Assembly: GCF_905475395.1 (NCBI RefSeq)
Contig: NC_058338.1
Coordinates: 48,891,935-48,955,934 of the forward strand
Direction of reading: 5' to 3'
DNA: 64,000 bases
From: Chrysoperla carnea
Taxonomy: Eukaryota; Arthropoda; Insecta; Neuroptera; Chrysopidae
The position numbers and the translations under genes are program-made. The notes beneath the pieces are model-generated. The model was given only the letters and a program-made list of their open reading frames with translations, had not been told where the DNA came from and did not search any database. Below, in pieces: positions 14,455 to 26,000 of this stretch. Numbering within the stretch: the first letter of the stretch is position 1; each line of letters begins with the position of its first letter.

Positions 14455-15345
14455 GCCCTATATTCACAGGTTACTATTCAATAGCGCATGGCCTTTCGTT
14501 CACTGGTGCAATGCACCTCAACTTATTTACAACTGTATCAGGGTTTTTCACTTCGCTAATCTCAAAAAGTACTTAAAAAATGTAGGACCCCACATTACCG
14601 TGGGCTGCTTACCGAACGAGGGATTGAAAACCCAAAATTTATCGACCTGTAGTATAATTTTTTCTTGTATTAGATGGTATAACTTTTCTAGATGTCATAA
14701 AAATTAATCAGTGCAGTTAAAAGTTTATATAATATTTATATTACAAATAGTAAAACTTCAAATGTAAAATAAAAAACAATTTTTGAATTATTCATAAAAA
14801 TTATTTATTTGCGACAATTGTTTCGAGATTACGATGAATTATTCCATTTGATTCTAACCAGTTAATTTTACAGTTATTTTTCAAATTAAAAGGAGACCTT
14901 GGCACGTTAATAAGAGAAAAATTTATGAACAAAATAATTCATTTAATATGTTTTATCCGAATTTTTTAATTAAAAAGTTATAATAAAACAAATTTTTTTA
15001 AAAATATCAATCTAAAATGTCCCGCACTGATTTATTATGACATCTGGAAAAGGCACTTATACCATCGTTACCTTGATAGTAATTAATTTTAAAAAAATTA
15101 CTAGATAAAATAGTACACGACAGGACGATCAAGTGGCGGTAAAATTTTGGTCAGATTTTGGGTTTTTTACCCTTAGGTAGGCAACCCGCAGTAATGTGTA
15201 ATCCCACGTTTTGTTATAAAACTTTTTGAGATTGTCTAAGTAAAAAAACCCAGAACGTTGAAGGTACGCAATCCCCGAAATCGAGTACTCCTTCATGCTC
15301 CCTATTGCGGCGACTTTTATAAATTGAAAAACAAGGTCTAGTGAT
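14455..15345. repeat. Large foldback element, about 250-300 bp diverged arms
   Basis: The block 14455-14720 is matched in inverted orientation by 15000-15340. Both share, in order on their respective strands, an AATCTCAAAAAGT segment, a CACATTAC(C/T)G(T/C)GGG(C/T)TGC segment, AAAACCCAAAAT, and AGATGTCATAA followed by TCAGTG. The spacer between arms is AT-rich and has no gene. Arms are clearly diverged (many substitutions and small gaps), so the insertion is old. Confidence 0.65.
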
Positions 15346-18300
15346 CACGTGTGCCAAGTTTGGCGGATTATACCCATAATGCAAAGTGAAGAAAAAGTGA
15401 GCAAACTAAAATGCATGAATTAAAAAATTTGTATTGTCTTAAGATACTCTTTTCTAATTTTATTAAAATAACTAAGGAAATATTTTAAATTTTAAAACTT
15501 CACTGCATCTATAAAAGAAAAGGGAGGTATGCTAGCTAAATTGAATCTAATAGCGAATTTTGATTATATGATGATTATATTTGAATAGTTATGTTAAAAA
15601 ATAAATATTAGTGCATAATTTCTGTGTCATGATGCGCAGTCTCATTCATATTGAATGCACTAAAAAATAAATAAATGTCCTACATAGGCTTCCAATTTAA
15701 TCTTATGACCGTCATAACGTAATATTAATATTAAATAATATTATATTATATTTACAAAACAAAAAATTAAACTTAAAAGATAGGTCTACTCTTAAACATA
15801 ATTTTTAATTGTTTTAACACTTAAAAGAATTTGATTTACATTAAGTTAATTACTTTAACTAAATTGCACTGCACTCGGAACACGAACACCATACAAAATA
15901 TTCATTACCCTTACATATAAATTTGCACAAATATTAAATTTATTAGGAATATTCTATTTAAAATGTACGTATGTACGCGTATGATGGGGCAAAGATAAAA
16001 GTATTATTCTTTCATTCACAGGGTAGATTTTTGTAAAAATTTAAAATCTAACAATAAGTTCAAAGACTGCCTACCTAAGTGTCCAGTCAATATCGAATTA
16101 AAACTCTTTTTTTTTTTTTTTAAATCCCCTAGTTAGAAAGTCGTAATCTTTCTTGCTTCCATTAACGTTTATTTAAAAAATGGAGTCGAGTAGTCAACCT
16201 TAGAAAATCGTAAATATTTCTATGGACCCCCTTACTCAAGGGTACACTGAATTGATTAATAAAAGGTTTTCTTTTATGAAATAAGACGCCTGCTGTCCTT
16301 TTACAAAATTATCTATCCAGTAAAGCCAATATTACCACTATTAACTTACAGTTCAATAGAAAACTAAAATAATCACAGTTTCATATTTCAAATGAATGAA
16401 ATTTTCCATTTCCACTTGTTTTATAAGAGATTCTTCTTTTTCCAAACGGAAAATGGGTTAGGTTGAAATTGATTGGTGGACTTAACCAAAAAATTATCTT
16501 TTTGGTTTTTGTGGAGATATTGGACAGTGTTAAAAGATTCTTAAGTATTTGTTATGAAAGCACTTTAGAATGTTAGATTATACTGTTCGATTATTTTGCC
16601 AACAAATTGTAAAAAAGAGTATAATTTTTCTAAATTATGCTCTTTAGATTAAGAGGATCATATACAATAAATATTTCCTAAATCAAATAAATTCGGCACT
16701 AATCGACTAAATAATTTTAATTCTTCCACCACTTTTGGACAGTAATGCACATCAGAGATCTATTTGTACGCAAGGCAATGCGTTTAAGTTTGAATAAACT
16801 TTTATAATGAAGTCTATTTATCTTAGCTAACTTTCATCAAGACTAAGAAGAAAGTGTTAGAAGAGCACATTGCATGTTTTAAATTACAAAATTATCAAAA
16901 ATTAAAAAAATAGTTTACGATTCAACACGCCCCCTCCCCCCTGTTAAATTTGCAACAGTAAAAAAAATTGTCTATTGCTCTTTTTTTAGAGATTGTGCAC
17001 TTAAGCTAGAGGTATATTGTGAGCATTAATAACGTCTACTTCGATGAGTACTTTTTCCACATGATTACAATGATGTTTACAAATATGTATCTTTAGGAAT
17101 TTAATTTTGACATCAAAATACTAAAAAAAGTTCATATGAACATGGGTCCGAAAATTTCCCTCTTTTGAGGGTACAACCGTCATAAATTTCTCGCAATATT
17201 TCGAATTTCCGCCGAATCTCTTGGATGTACGAAAAAATTTTTTGAATAAAAGTTGCTGATATTATTATGAGTAGCATTTTTTGTTCGAAACTCAATCTCA
17301 GCCACTTTTTAAGCTAGAAAATGGTATACAAATGAATAATGTACATAATGACGTCAGCTAAAACTTCAGTATGAAACTTGTTTTTATTTAACGCATAATT
17401 TTCAACTTCAAGCAGCTTGGACTAAAGTTACCTCATTTAACCCTCTAAGGGCACATCTCATTAAGACAAAAACTAACTTAAATTCTGTAAAGCATTATAT
17501 GGGAAAACTTTCAATAAGCAATACAGTAAAGATATTTCGATATTAAAAAATAAGCATATATTATATCTTGATACTTTTTTAATTTTACTAAAAATTAAAA
17601 GGTTGAAATGATGTATCTGTTTTTATGTTCATTCTTGAACCACCGCTCCTGCTATATCCAACGTGGGGGTGTATACCACTTGAGCCTAAATATAGTTTGG
17701 GAAAATTTATAGATTTTTTAAAAAACGTAACGTCAAAATCGCTCTTTAAATTGCCCAACCTTTATGTGAACTTTGAACATAATAGTCATATTTTGGCGTT
17801 CCAGTTAGAAACTTCGTTTTATTAACATAGTTGATGTTATAATAATGACATGCCGTTCAGAGAGAAAGTATTTGATATTCTATTGCTTGGATAGTTTTTT
17901 GACAACAGTCTGAAACAAAAGCAAAGCGGTACCAAAGGTCTGAAACTAGTTCTAGATATTCATTTTGCCACCGACAAACAGGCTTTAACTGGGTTTCGGC
18001 AGGCGTTAAATAAATAGATTTAAGTCTACTAAATATGTCTGCCATATTGATTGCTTGACGTCATTAGTGATTTTCCCATTAGAGCGATCAACTATCTCTA
18101 ACTACAGTGCACATATACCTAATAATTTTTAAACCTAATTTTTTTATCTACCCTGAATGATTTAAGAATAATAAAGCATTGGTCAATTAAAAATAAGAAT
18201 TGCACTTGAAAAATTATATATTTAAAAAATAAACAAAACAAAAAGTGTACAGCAAAATGTTTAAAAAAAAGGATCGCAGCACAATTTTTCCAAAACGGCA

Positions 18301-20200
18301 AAAAAAACATTAAAAATTTATCTTTAGCTAATAGATATGTAATCGTAGTTTAAAACTCAGTTTAGATAGGACAAAATAAAAAAGAAAAAAAAAACAATGA
18401 AAAAAAAAATACAATTATATAAGAACGAAACATTTCGAACTGACAAAAATAAAAATTGTTTCAAATTTGTTAGATGTGAATCCAAAAAATTTTTTTCAAT
18501 CATCCAAAATGGGTATTTTATTTTGTACATTAGTTAATTTTAAAAGTATTTTGTCTGTCTTTTGGTTGCTTATAGACTATTATCTCACGAAATAGTGATT
18601 GACGTTCGTAATGATGTTTATTTTTGGTAGAAAATTCTGCATACTCGAAAGAGGAGTCAATTGTAATGAATGTAGTGGTTGGTCACTGATATTTCTCAAA
18701 GATTTGTCGTTAAACATTCGGTAACATTTATTGTGTTATACGAAAGTGCATTAGCGACAAATTCCCAAATTGTTTCTTATGCAAATGTTTCAATAGACAT
18801 ATAATAAATAAAATACATCATTCTGTATTGATCGTAGAGACAAGCAATAAACATTCGCATATCTGTTTTATGTCTTAAATTGATTATAAACACAAAATTA
18901 GTATATGCGCATGCTTATCACCCATAGAGGCCTCGAGCCTCGAGCTCAAGATTCGATTTCGCCAATTAAGAAATTCTAAAATTATTAAATGTACAAATTT
19001 TTTAACAGTGGATAAACATCGAGTAAGACATCATAATTGTAAAAGAACCATTTCAAGGGATATATATTTCCGACATCCTTTATTTTGTGGGATTGTAGTC
19101 AAATCATAAATGGAGCACCATTATGTCCAGAGCATAAAATTGTAGGAAAAAAATTAACCAATTCTTTTTTGGAGTTAAAAATTTTATGAAAATCCGGCAT
19201 TTTTCTCTGCGACAAGAATTTAAGTTACAGCCTAAAAACTAAAAACAAAAGAGGTGTATAAACTACCCGAAGATAAGTTATAAATACAAAATTTAAAGTA
19301 CATAATATTCGGTTTTGTAAACATCCAGAAAACTGAACATTATTAAGATTTAGCCCATAAGATCTGATTACATTAGAAATTGTAATTTCACAAATTTAAT
19401 TTACGTTTTTGATATACTTCTGAAATTTTCTTTAGTACTTTGGTAGAAGTGATAAGAAGCACAGTTTACGCCGCCATCAATTAAATAGCACTAGTTGTAA
19501 GATTGGAAAGAAATAAACGATTCACCACAAATTCTGAATACAATTTTTGATATACAAAAAATAAAAATAAAAAAAACAGAAAAAAATTTTAAAAATAAGC
19601 TTTTAAAACTTGTCCCGGCTCACAAGTTATGTTTATAATTTTAAGTTGAATCCGGTTATGTTAAGCTAGCTGCTGACATAACATAATTTAAATAAGTATG
19701 TGTGTGCGATTGATGAAGCTTCTTTGTTTGTTGTATGATAATTGATAATATATTATTGTAATTTGAATTGTACGCGCCGCGCCTACAGCTCACCTCATGC
19801 CAGGTATGGCGCAAGCGCAACAGCGGAGTATACACTGTGTGTAAGATGAGACAGATTTCATAACATGTTATGTTTTCTTTTCTTTTTTTTGTAAGAAAAA
19901 AATTGTATGATGCTGGTTGTTGAATAAATATTTTGGGCCTGGGAATTTCATTTTTTAAGTCATTGGTCTTGTTCAAAATAACAATGAGCGTCGACTTTTT
20001 TGCGGATTCATACATTATCTATATCTTAGGAACTACAGAAAAAATATTCACCCTCTTTTTGGGCGCAGCCCGCACTAAAATCGACGCGCATTTGCTATTT
20101 TCAATCTTCCCTATATAATAGCTACACTTTAGCATTTTCAATCTTACCTATAATATATCTATCGCTTAGACTTATCAAGTATCTAAAAAAATATATTTTG
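15346..20200. other. Gene-free AT-rich spacer
   Basis: No gene supported. It contains a poly(T) run near 16110, a short GC-rich patch (gaggcctcgagcctcgagct) near 18929-18950, and a segment at about 17935-18040 related to one in the ZNFX1 gene intron at about 51405-51480. Confidence 0.35.
17935..18040. repeat. Dispersed repeat copy (related to 51405-51480)
   Basis: The stretch with acaggctttaactgggttt followed by a GCAG-type segment and an AATAAATAGATTTA tail resembles acaggcttaaactgggtttt with GCAGATTTTGAATAGATAGATATTA at about 51440-51490. Two moderately diverged copies in unrelated positions indicate a mobile or dispersed repeat. Class unknown. Confidence 0.4.
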
Positions 20201-20309
20201 TCTGTCATATTCAAATGATAATAATTCACGATATCTCAACGCCAGTAATTATTACAGCTTTATATATTTATGTGGATAAGATCTTCCACCATCTGACCAC
20301 GGGACTGCG

Positions 20310-20505
20310 ACTACTTACTTCAAAAAATTTGTACGGGAATTTGTATAGCCCATTTTCAATAAAAAATAAACAAACTTTCGAGTGGTCTAAACAGATTTCT
20401 CGTAAAATAATTGTTTACATTTTTGTATGCTTTTACATTTCTCACCCTTGCAACCGTCAGTACAGAGCGGCAAGGGTAAATAAAAATTTTTTAGCAATAT
20501 ATAAA
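20310..20505. repeat. Direct repeat, copy 1
   Basis: This about 195-bp block is repeated in the same orientation at 20755-20940. Shared landmarks in order are a GTACGG(G)AATTT segment, AGC(C/T)CATTTTCA, AA(C/G)CTTTC, GTAAAATAATT, and a CGT/CCGTGCA-type segment followed by AGCGG(C/T)AAG. The open frame through it is a by-product, with no recognisable protein. Confidence 0.55.
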
Positions 20506-20754
20506 ACTAGAAAGTACAAGTTTTCAAATGAGCTGGATGAGGTTTTAGATTACACTTTTTTTTTATAAAATGGCAGTCAGGTGAAAAAAGCCTAAAATAT
20601 GAAAACATTTTTTTTTAAAATGTTTTTAAAACGAAAAGTGGAGAGTGACAGAAGTTTTTACACAAGAATATCCCAGACCTTAAAAGTGCGATGATTATTT
20701 AAAAAAATTTTAGAAGTGTCAATTTTAATTGGAAAGCATAAATCTTGGCCCAGG

Positions 20755-20940
20755 CAGCTCGTACGGAAATTTTTCATAGCTCATTTTCATGAAAATTAAT
20801 CAAGCTTTCAAGAAGTCATAACAAATTTTTTGTAAAATAATTTTGTTAATTTTAGTACGCTTCTCAACTTTATATAAAATTTGTAGGTTCCCTACCCTTT
20901 CAATTATCCGTGCAAAGCGGTAAGAGCTAAACATTTAATT
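20755..20940. repeat. Direct repeat, copy 2
   Basis: Second, diverged copy of the block at 20310-20505, about 250 bp downstream of it. The spacing and co-orientation suggest a local duplication or two insertions of the same element. Confidence 0.55.
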
Positions 20941-21953
20941 TAATTTTAATTGCGCCTTCAGCGATCAATTTGAAATCTTATATTTTCAGTTTAAAGCTCG
21001 CATGTTTCTTTTGATTAAATGCAATAATGACATAGTTTTTAGTCACATTTCCTCCGAAAGCTTCTGATTTTCGTAAAAATGATTTAGATAAAAATGTTGG
21101 TTTTTTATGAGGATCAACTTTCTAATTTAAAGGTTATTCTATATTTCTTATTGTTTAGGATCTAAATTGTCTATTAATCCCGAAGAACTAGGTTAAATCT
21201 GTCAGAACATGATGCCCCCCATCAAACTCTACAATTTTTGTTGAGGTCCATTTTTAATAGGTGCCGCCTTTGGTGGATATTCAGGTGTATAGATTAAAAT
21301 GGCCCATCCTGTATATCAAAGTATGTTTACTAATTTTAACCCAAGTTTGTAACGCATAAGGTGGTTTTCGAATAAATGAGCAGTTGAGTTATTATTGTGT
21401 TTGTTTTTTCTAGAAACTTAAAAAAAATAAAATAAAACTGAAACAAACTCAAAGTAATAATTTAAAAACCCATATTTGATTATTATTTTTATCCAACTGT
21501 CGCAAAACACGGACACGCCAGTCTTCAAAAAGTGAAGCTTTTATTTGTGTTTTGTTTTTACCTCGGGTTTACCATGGACGAGGATTATGTGTTTGATTGA
21601 TATGTATGTATGTTCATTTGTTCCCACGTAGCTTCTAAACTAATAATCATAATTTAACAAATGAGATATCGTCCGAGCGTCTTGATCGTCCGCTGGTTAT
21701 AGATTATGTAACGTCACATATTTATAGATTATGTGACGTACAAATTTTAAACGGCGCTCGCTACTGGATAAAGTTATGATCAAAAAACAAATTTCGATTT
21801 AATGATAGCGTGTTTGGTATTAAATGAAAGGAAGTAATTAGCACTGTTCATAAATATATATATTGTTATACTTTATCACGAAGTTATAACCGCAAAATAG
21901 TTTAAAATATATGTATTTTCGTCTGTTCCCTCCTTCTTTTCTACGCTTCTAAT

Positions 21954-22186
21954 CTACGACTGCAAATTCACGCTCTTAAAAGTATGAAAATAAGAAAATA
22001 TTTTCATCTGAAATTGTTATGATAAGTAAAATCGTTAATACAGTGGGGGAACCTTTTTTTCGTCTAGTGAAATTTTGTTTAATTTTAGAGGTCCCCCAAC
22101 TGTAATGACGATTTTACTTATCATAACAATTTAAGACGAAAATATTATTTGTTTCCATACTTTTAAGAGTGTGATTTTGTAGTCGT
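21954..22186. repeat. Foldback MITE-like element, about 100-bp arms
   Basis: Left arm 21954-22053 and right arm 22090-22186 are inverted copies. The core (attgttatgataagtaaaa and its complement) is identical, and the outer part includes CTCTTAAAAGTATG and its complement. The loop of about 36 bases is T-rich. No coding capacity. High arm identity suggests it is younger than the foldback at 14455. Confidence 0.75.
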
Positions 22187-22214
22187 CGGGGTTTTAGTTT
22201 TTGAACATTATTTT

Positions 22215-22655
22215 ATTGTTTGCCTGTCTAGTGGAAAACTGGCATTAGAAATATTGATGATACGAACAAAATTTTGGTGTAGGTGTTCATAAAGTCACCA
22301 AATTAATCCATTTCCGTTTGTTTGTCATTCCGTCTATCCTTCCGTAAATGAGCTCAACATAGATCAATTGGATCTTGGGCCCGTAAATAAAACAAATGTT
22401 CCTTATAAAAAATAAACAACTTTTGTTTGAAACATTTGTTCGTAAACATCACTGGTTTACCCGTGGGGCGTAAATTAGAACAAAAATTTGGTGTACGTCC
22501 GTTTTCTGCAAAACTATAAAATATGGTGGCGAAAATTGGGTTTTTTTAACTTATCTAATTAATTTATAAAATTATGCAAGCACTGACATTCAACACTTTA
22601 CTATACCTGATATTTCAACAACTAAGTCAATTGTTTGTTTTCACTTAGTTAACAT
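22215..22655. repeat. Dispersed repeat family R1, copy A
   Basis: Shares an ordered set of blocks with 26350-26545, 28975-29430, 62035-62285 and 63945-64000. The blocks are GTGGAAAAC(T/C)GGC; AAATATTGATG..ACGAACAAAATTT; a run of CCGT/TCTGTC motifs; aacaacttttgtttgaaaca; a TTTACCCGTG-type block; and a 3' block ending in caattgtttgttttcactt. It sits upstream of the aldo-keto reductase gene. No protein is encoded; a SINE- or MITE-like nature is inferred. Confidence 0.6.
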
Positions 22656-23029
22656 TCATAATATTGGCATGAAGCGAAGAGACTGTCATCTCGAAACAGT
22701 TGTCGCAAATAAATAATTTTTGCGAAAAATTCAAAAATTGTTTTTTATTTTACATTTACTGGCATCCTCATTTACTTAATATATTTAAATTTGATAGCAA
22801 TTTTATAGATAGCTTTGAAAATCTAGATGCTCAAATATTATTCAATTTTAAGTAATTACAAATAATTTAATCGTTAAATCGTGAATTGTATTGTTAGTGT
22901 TTGTACACGTTTCGGCAAGGCGGCGATTGTGAGGTATTTATAAATAGCTGTAGTTTTCGATACAAAAATAGATTTATATAGTTGCAGTAATCATATATTA
23001 AATGAATAATTATTTGTTATTATAGAAAA

Positions 23030-26000
23030 ATGATTAAAAGATCAAAATTATTTAAAGATTTTCAAATGCCAATTATAGGCTTGGGCACTTGGCAAGCCAC
23101 TGACGAAATTATAGCAAATGCTATACAAACTGCCTTATCTGTAGGTTATCGTCATATTGGTAAGTAAATTTTAATATTTTGTGGGTATTGTTTATATAAA
23201 CCGTACCTTCATAACATACTATATTCGTATTATTTGTTTAAGATACGGCTTTTAATTACAATAATGAAACTGTTATTGGTGATACACTCAAAAAATGGTT
23301 TGATCAGGGCCATAAGAGGGAAGAATTGTTTATAACAACCAAGGTATGTATTAAAATTTGATCAGTTCACTATAATATATTTAAATATACCTACGAGTGG
23401 CGGTTTTAAAGGGTGGCAAAGGAGCAGGGCCATTGAAATAACACACCACAAGGGGGTCCGAAATGCATTTACAAAGACAAAAAATGGGGGTTTCCCATTT
23501 ACAAAGACAAAAAATGGGGGGCAAATTTTTTTGGAAAGGGCACCCACTAAGTTAATTAACGAAAACAAAAACGGGTCCTATTTACAGATTTTGGCCACTG
23601 GGTTTTTTTTTCTTAAATCCGCCACTGATACCTACTCTGCCTATCTAATATGTAATAATGATTGGTCATTTAATAAAACAATGTAATAGATGATCATAAG
23701 GGGTATATTAAATTTGGTACAAAGCTCGTTATTAAGCGCAGAAATACTTTTGTGTAAAAATGTGTGTTATAGTTATTTACGATCCAAGTTGTTAATAAAG
23801 CTAAGGGCATTATTAACGTGCGCATGCGAAATTTGCACAACGAATGTGCAAAAGAAAACCGCGGATTTACATATATATATATACTCCTCTATATCCGTAT
23901 GCGTTTTTTGTTACACAAAGTGTATATTGATAATACGTTATCACACATATATCGTACAAAACTTTATCTACGCCTCTTAAATATGAAAATAAACGGTAAT
24001 TATAATTTATTTGCCATGAGTTTTGGAGAAAACTAGAACATTAAAAAAGTTACTATAGTAACTTATTATTACTGTAGATTTTGACAGTAATTTGATTGGT
24101 TGAAAATGCGTACGGTAATAAACATTATTTAACCCACGTAAAATGAGTGACTTAAACAGTCTTTATCTCACGCGCGACAATAAAATAATATATAAAGTAA
24201 TTCAGTTTGGCAAGTAAAATGATAAATATGAATTCGACAAAAAAATGTTATGAGATTTTTTTGTATAAAATTATCACCTCTTTCCTTTTGTATAAACGTT
24301 TATCTGTCGTAAAATCGAAAATTACCAAGAAAATTCCGAAAACAGTTTTTGAGCATCTTTACATTGTTGCCGATTGTTGTGCAATTGTGTTAATAATATA
24401 TTAATTATAAATAAAATGTGTTGCCAGTAACAAATAAATGTGTTGGCAATTGTTGCGCATAGGAGAATTTAAGGAGTTATTCAGGACCTTAGATCATATA
24501 TTTTAAATGGATGAGCCCAGTGTATACCAAGTATATGTATTTTGGCGTCACAGAGTAGATTAACAAAGATGAGAGTAGATAAACAAAGATGAAAATAGTT
24601 GGAGACCTGTTTAAAATATATGATCTAAGGAGGCATGATCGTATAACCGGAATCAGCTGTTTCAATGATGTGTTTATATTTCAAATTGACATTTCATATG
24701 ATCATATGATCATATGATCGTATGATCATGTATTTTAAAATGTAGTGTATTTTCAAAGGGTATAATCTTATTTAAAATACGCGCCAGGATATTACGTTGT
24801 ATATTAAAACATGCGTATTATGACCAGGCCCTGATATTTACTATCCTTGTCAATCTACTTTGAGAGGTGGTTCTCACTCTGTTGGCAATTCCAGTAGTGA
24901 ATTTTCAAAGTTCAGGACACCAAAATATACCTAAAAAAAATCGTAGCGCAGGAGCTGCGTTGCTAAGCGAATTCCCTCAAAAATTGAAAAAACACATTTT
25001 TATGCAAATCAAATATTGCATTTTTAATTTTTCAAGAATTTTCATTTCGAAACTAAGCGCCTAGAGAAAAGATGACAAGAGTACTTTTTTGCTTAAAACT
25101 GGTACAAAAATATTTTTTATTTTGAAAAAATTCAAAATTGTGAATTCAAATTGGACTTAGATGACGACCGCTAGAGAGATTACAAACACATAAACGTATA
25201 TCAATTTTAAATATGTATATAAATTTTAATTATGGTCATTTTTTACATCTATTAGGTAGGATCGATGAACTTTTGAAGAAATTTTTTCAAAATTCCGTTA
25301 TCAGTACAAAAGCAATAGCTCCATTTCTTTCGGCAATTCGCTAAAAACACGAATACCTTTTGTATTAATTATTCCATATCGAAATCCTAATTTCAATCTA
25401 CTATATGTTAAAACTGATTTTTTAGGTAAAAAACCAGAGCTCCACATCTTTACACGAGGTGTTAATCTCTTAAAATTGACTTTTGGGTTTGATTAAACTC
25501 AACTAGAGTGAAAGGTCAAAATCGTTAGTCTCTCCATTATTTGTACGAAAAAACGCTAGGGTGGAGAGCTAGCTCGATGTAACATAAGTATCTCAGACTT
25601 TCTTGAAAAGTACCTCCTCCTTTTGAGCCCAATTTAGATATGTAGACGCAATATATGTTAAGACAGTAAATCATTTTGTGAGTGTAGTGAGTGGAGTCGC
25701 TGAGTGGCGACCATGTTAATCCATTTTATTAAAAATTAATAATATAATATTATATAACCCCTCAATTAAATTATTATTTGGACACAAAACCAACAATTAA
25801 AAACATTTTTAGCTTCCACATATTGGTAACAGACCTTGTGATGTATCCAAGTTTTTGAATTTATCATTAGAAAAATTAAAATTGGATTATATTGACCTAT
25901 ATTTAATACATATTCCATTTGGATTTTATTACGATAACACAACTCTAACTCCAGCTATTGATGAGAATGGATATTATGTTTTAGATAAAGAAACAGATCA

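Larger units (their letters stand above)
23344..25812 (+). other. AKR intron 2 (2469 bp)
   Basis: Bounded by GT at 23344 and AG at 25811-25812. It contains the hAT-like element, an inverted repeat at 24488-24632 and a palindromic tandem repeat at 24696-24729. Short frames inside it have no homology features and are not genes. Confidence 0.7.

Noticed and set aside
14444..14707. 87-residue plus-strand frame
   Set aside because: It covers the left arm of the foldback at 14455-15345; the other arm is not open.
19656..20015. 119-residue minus-strand frame
   Set aside because: Low-complexity, no motif, no splice context or initiation features, in a repeat-rich gene-free region.
20215..20568. 117-residue plus-strand frame
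   Set aside because: It lies across one copy of a direct repeat whose second copy is not open; no family signature.
23362..23568. 68-residue minus-strand frame with a repeated FVFVNGKPPF motif
   Set aside because: The repeat is the 30-bp tandem duplication inside the hAT-like element.
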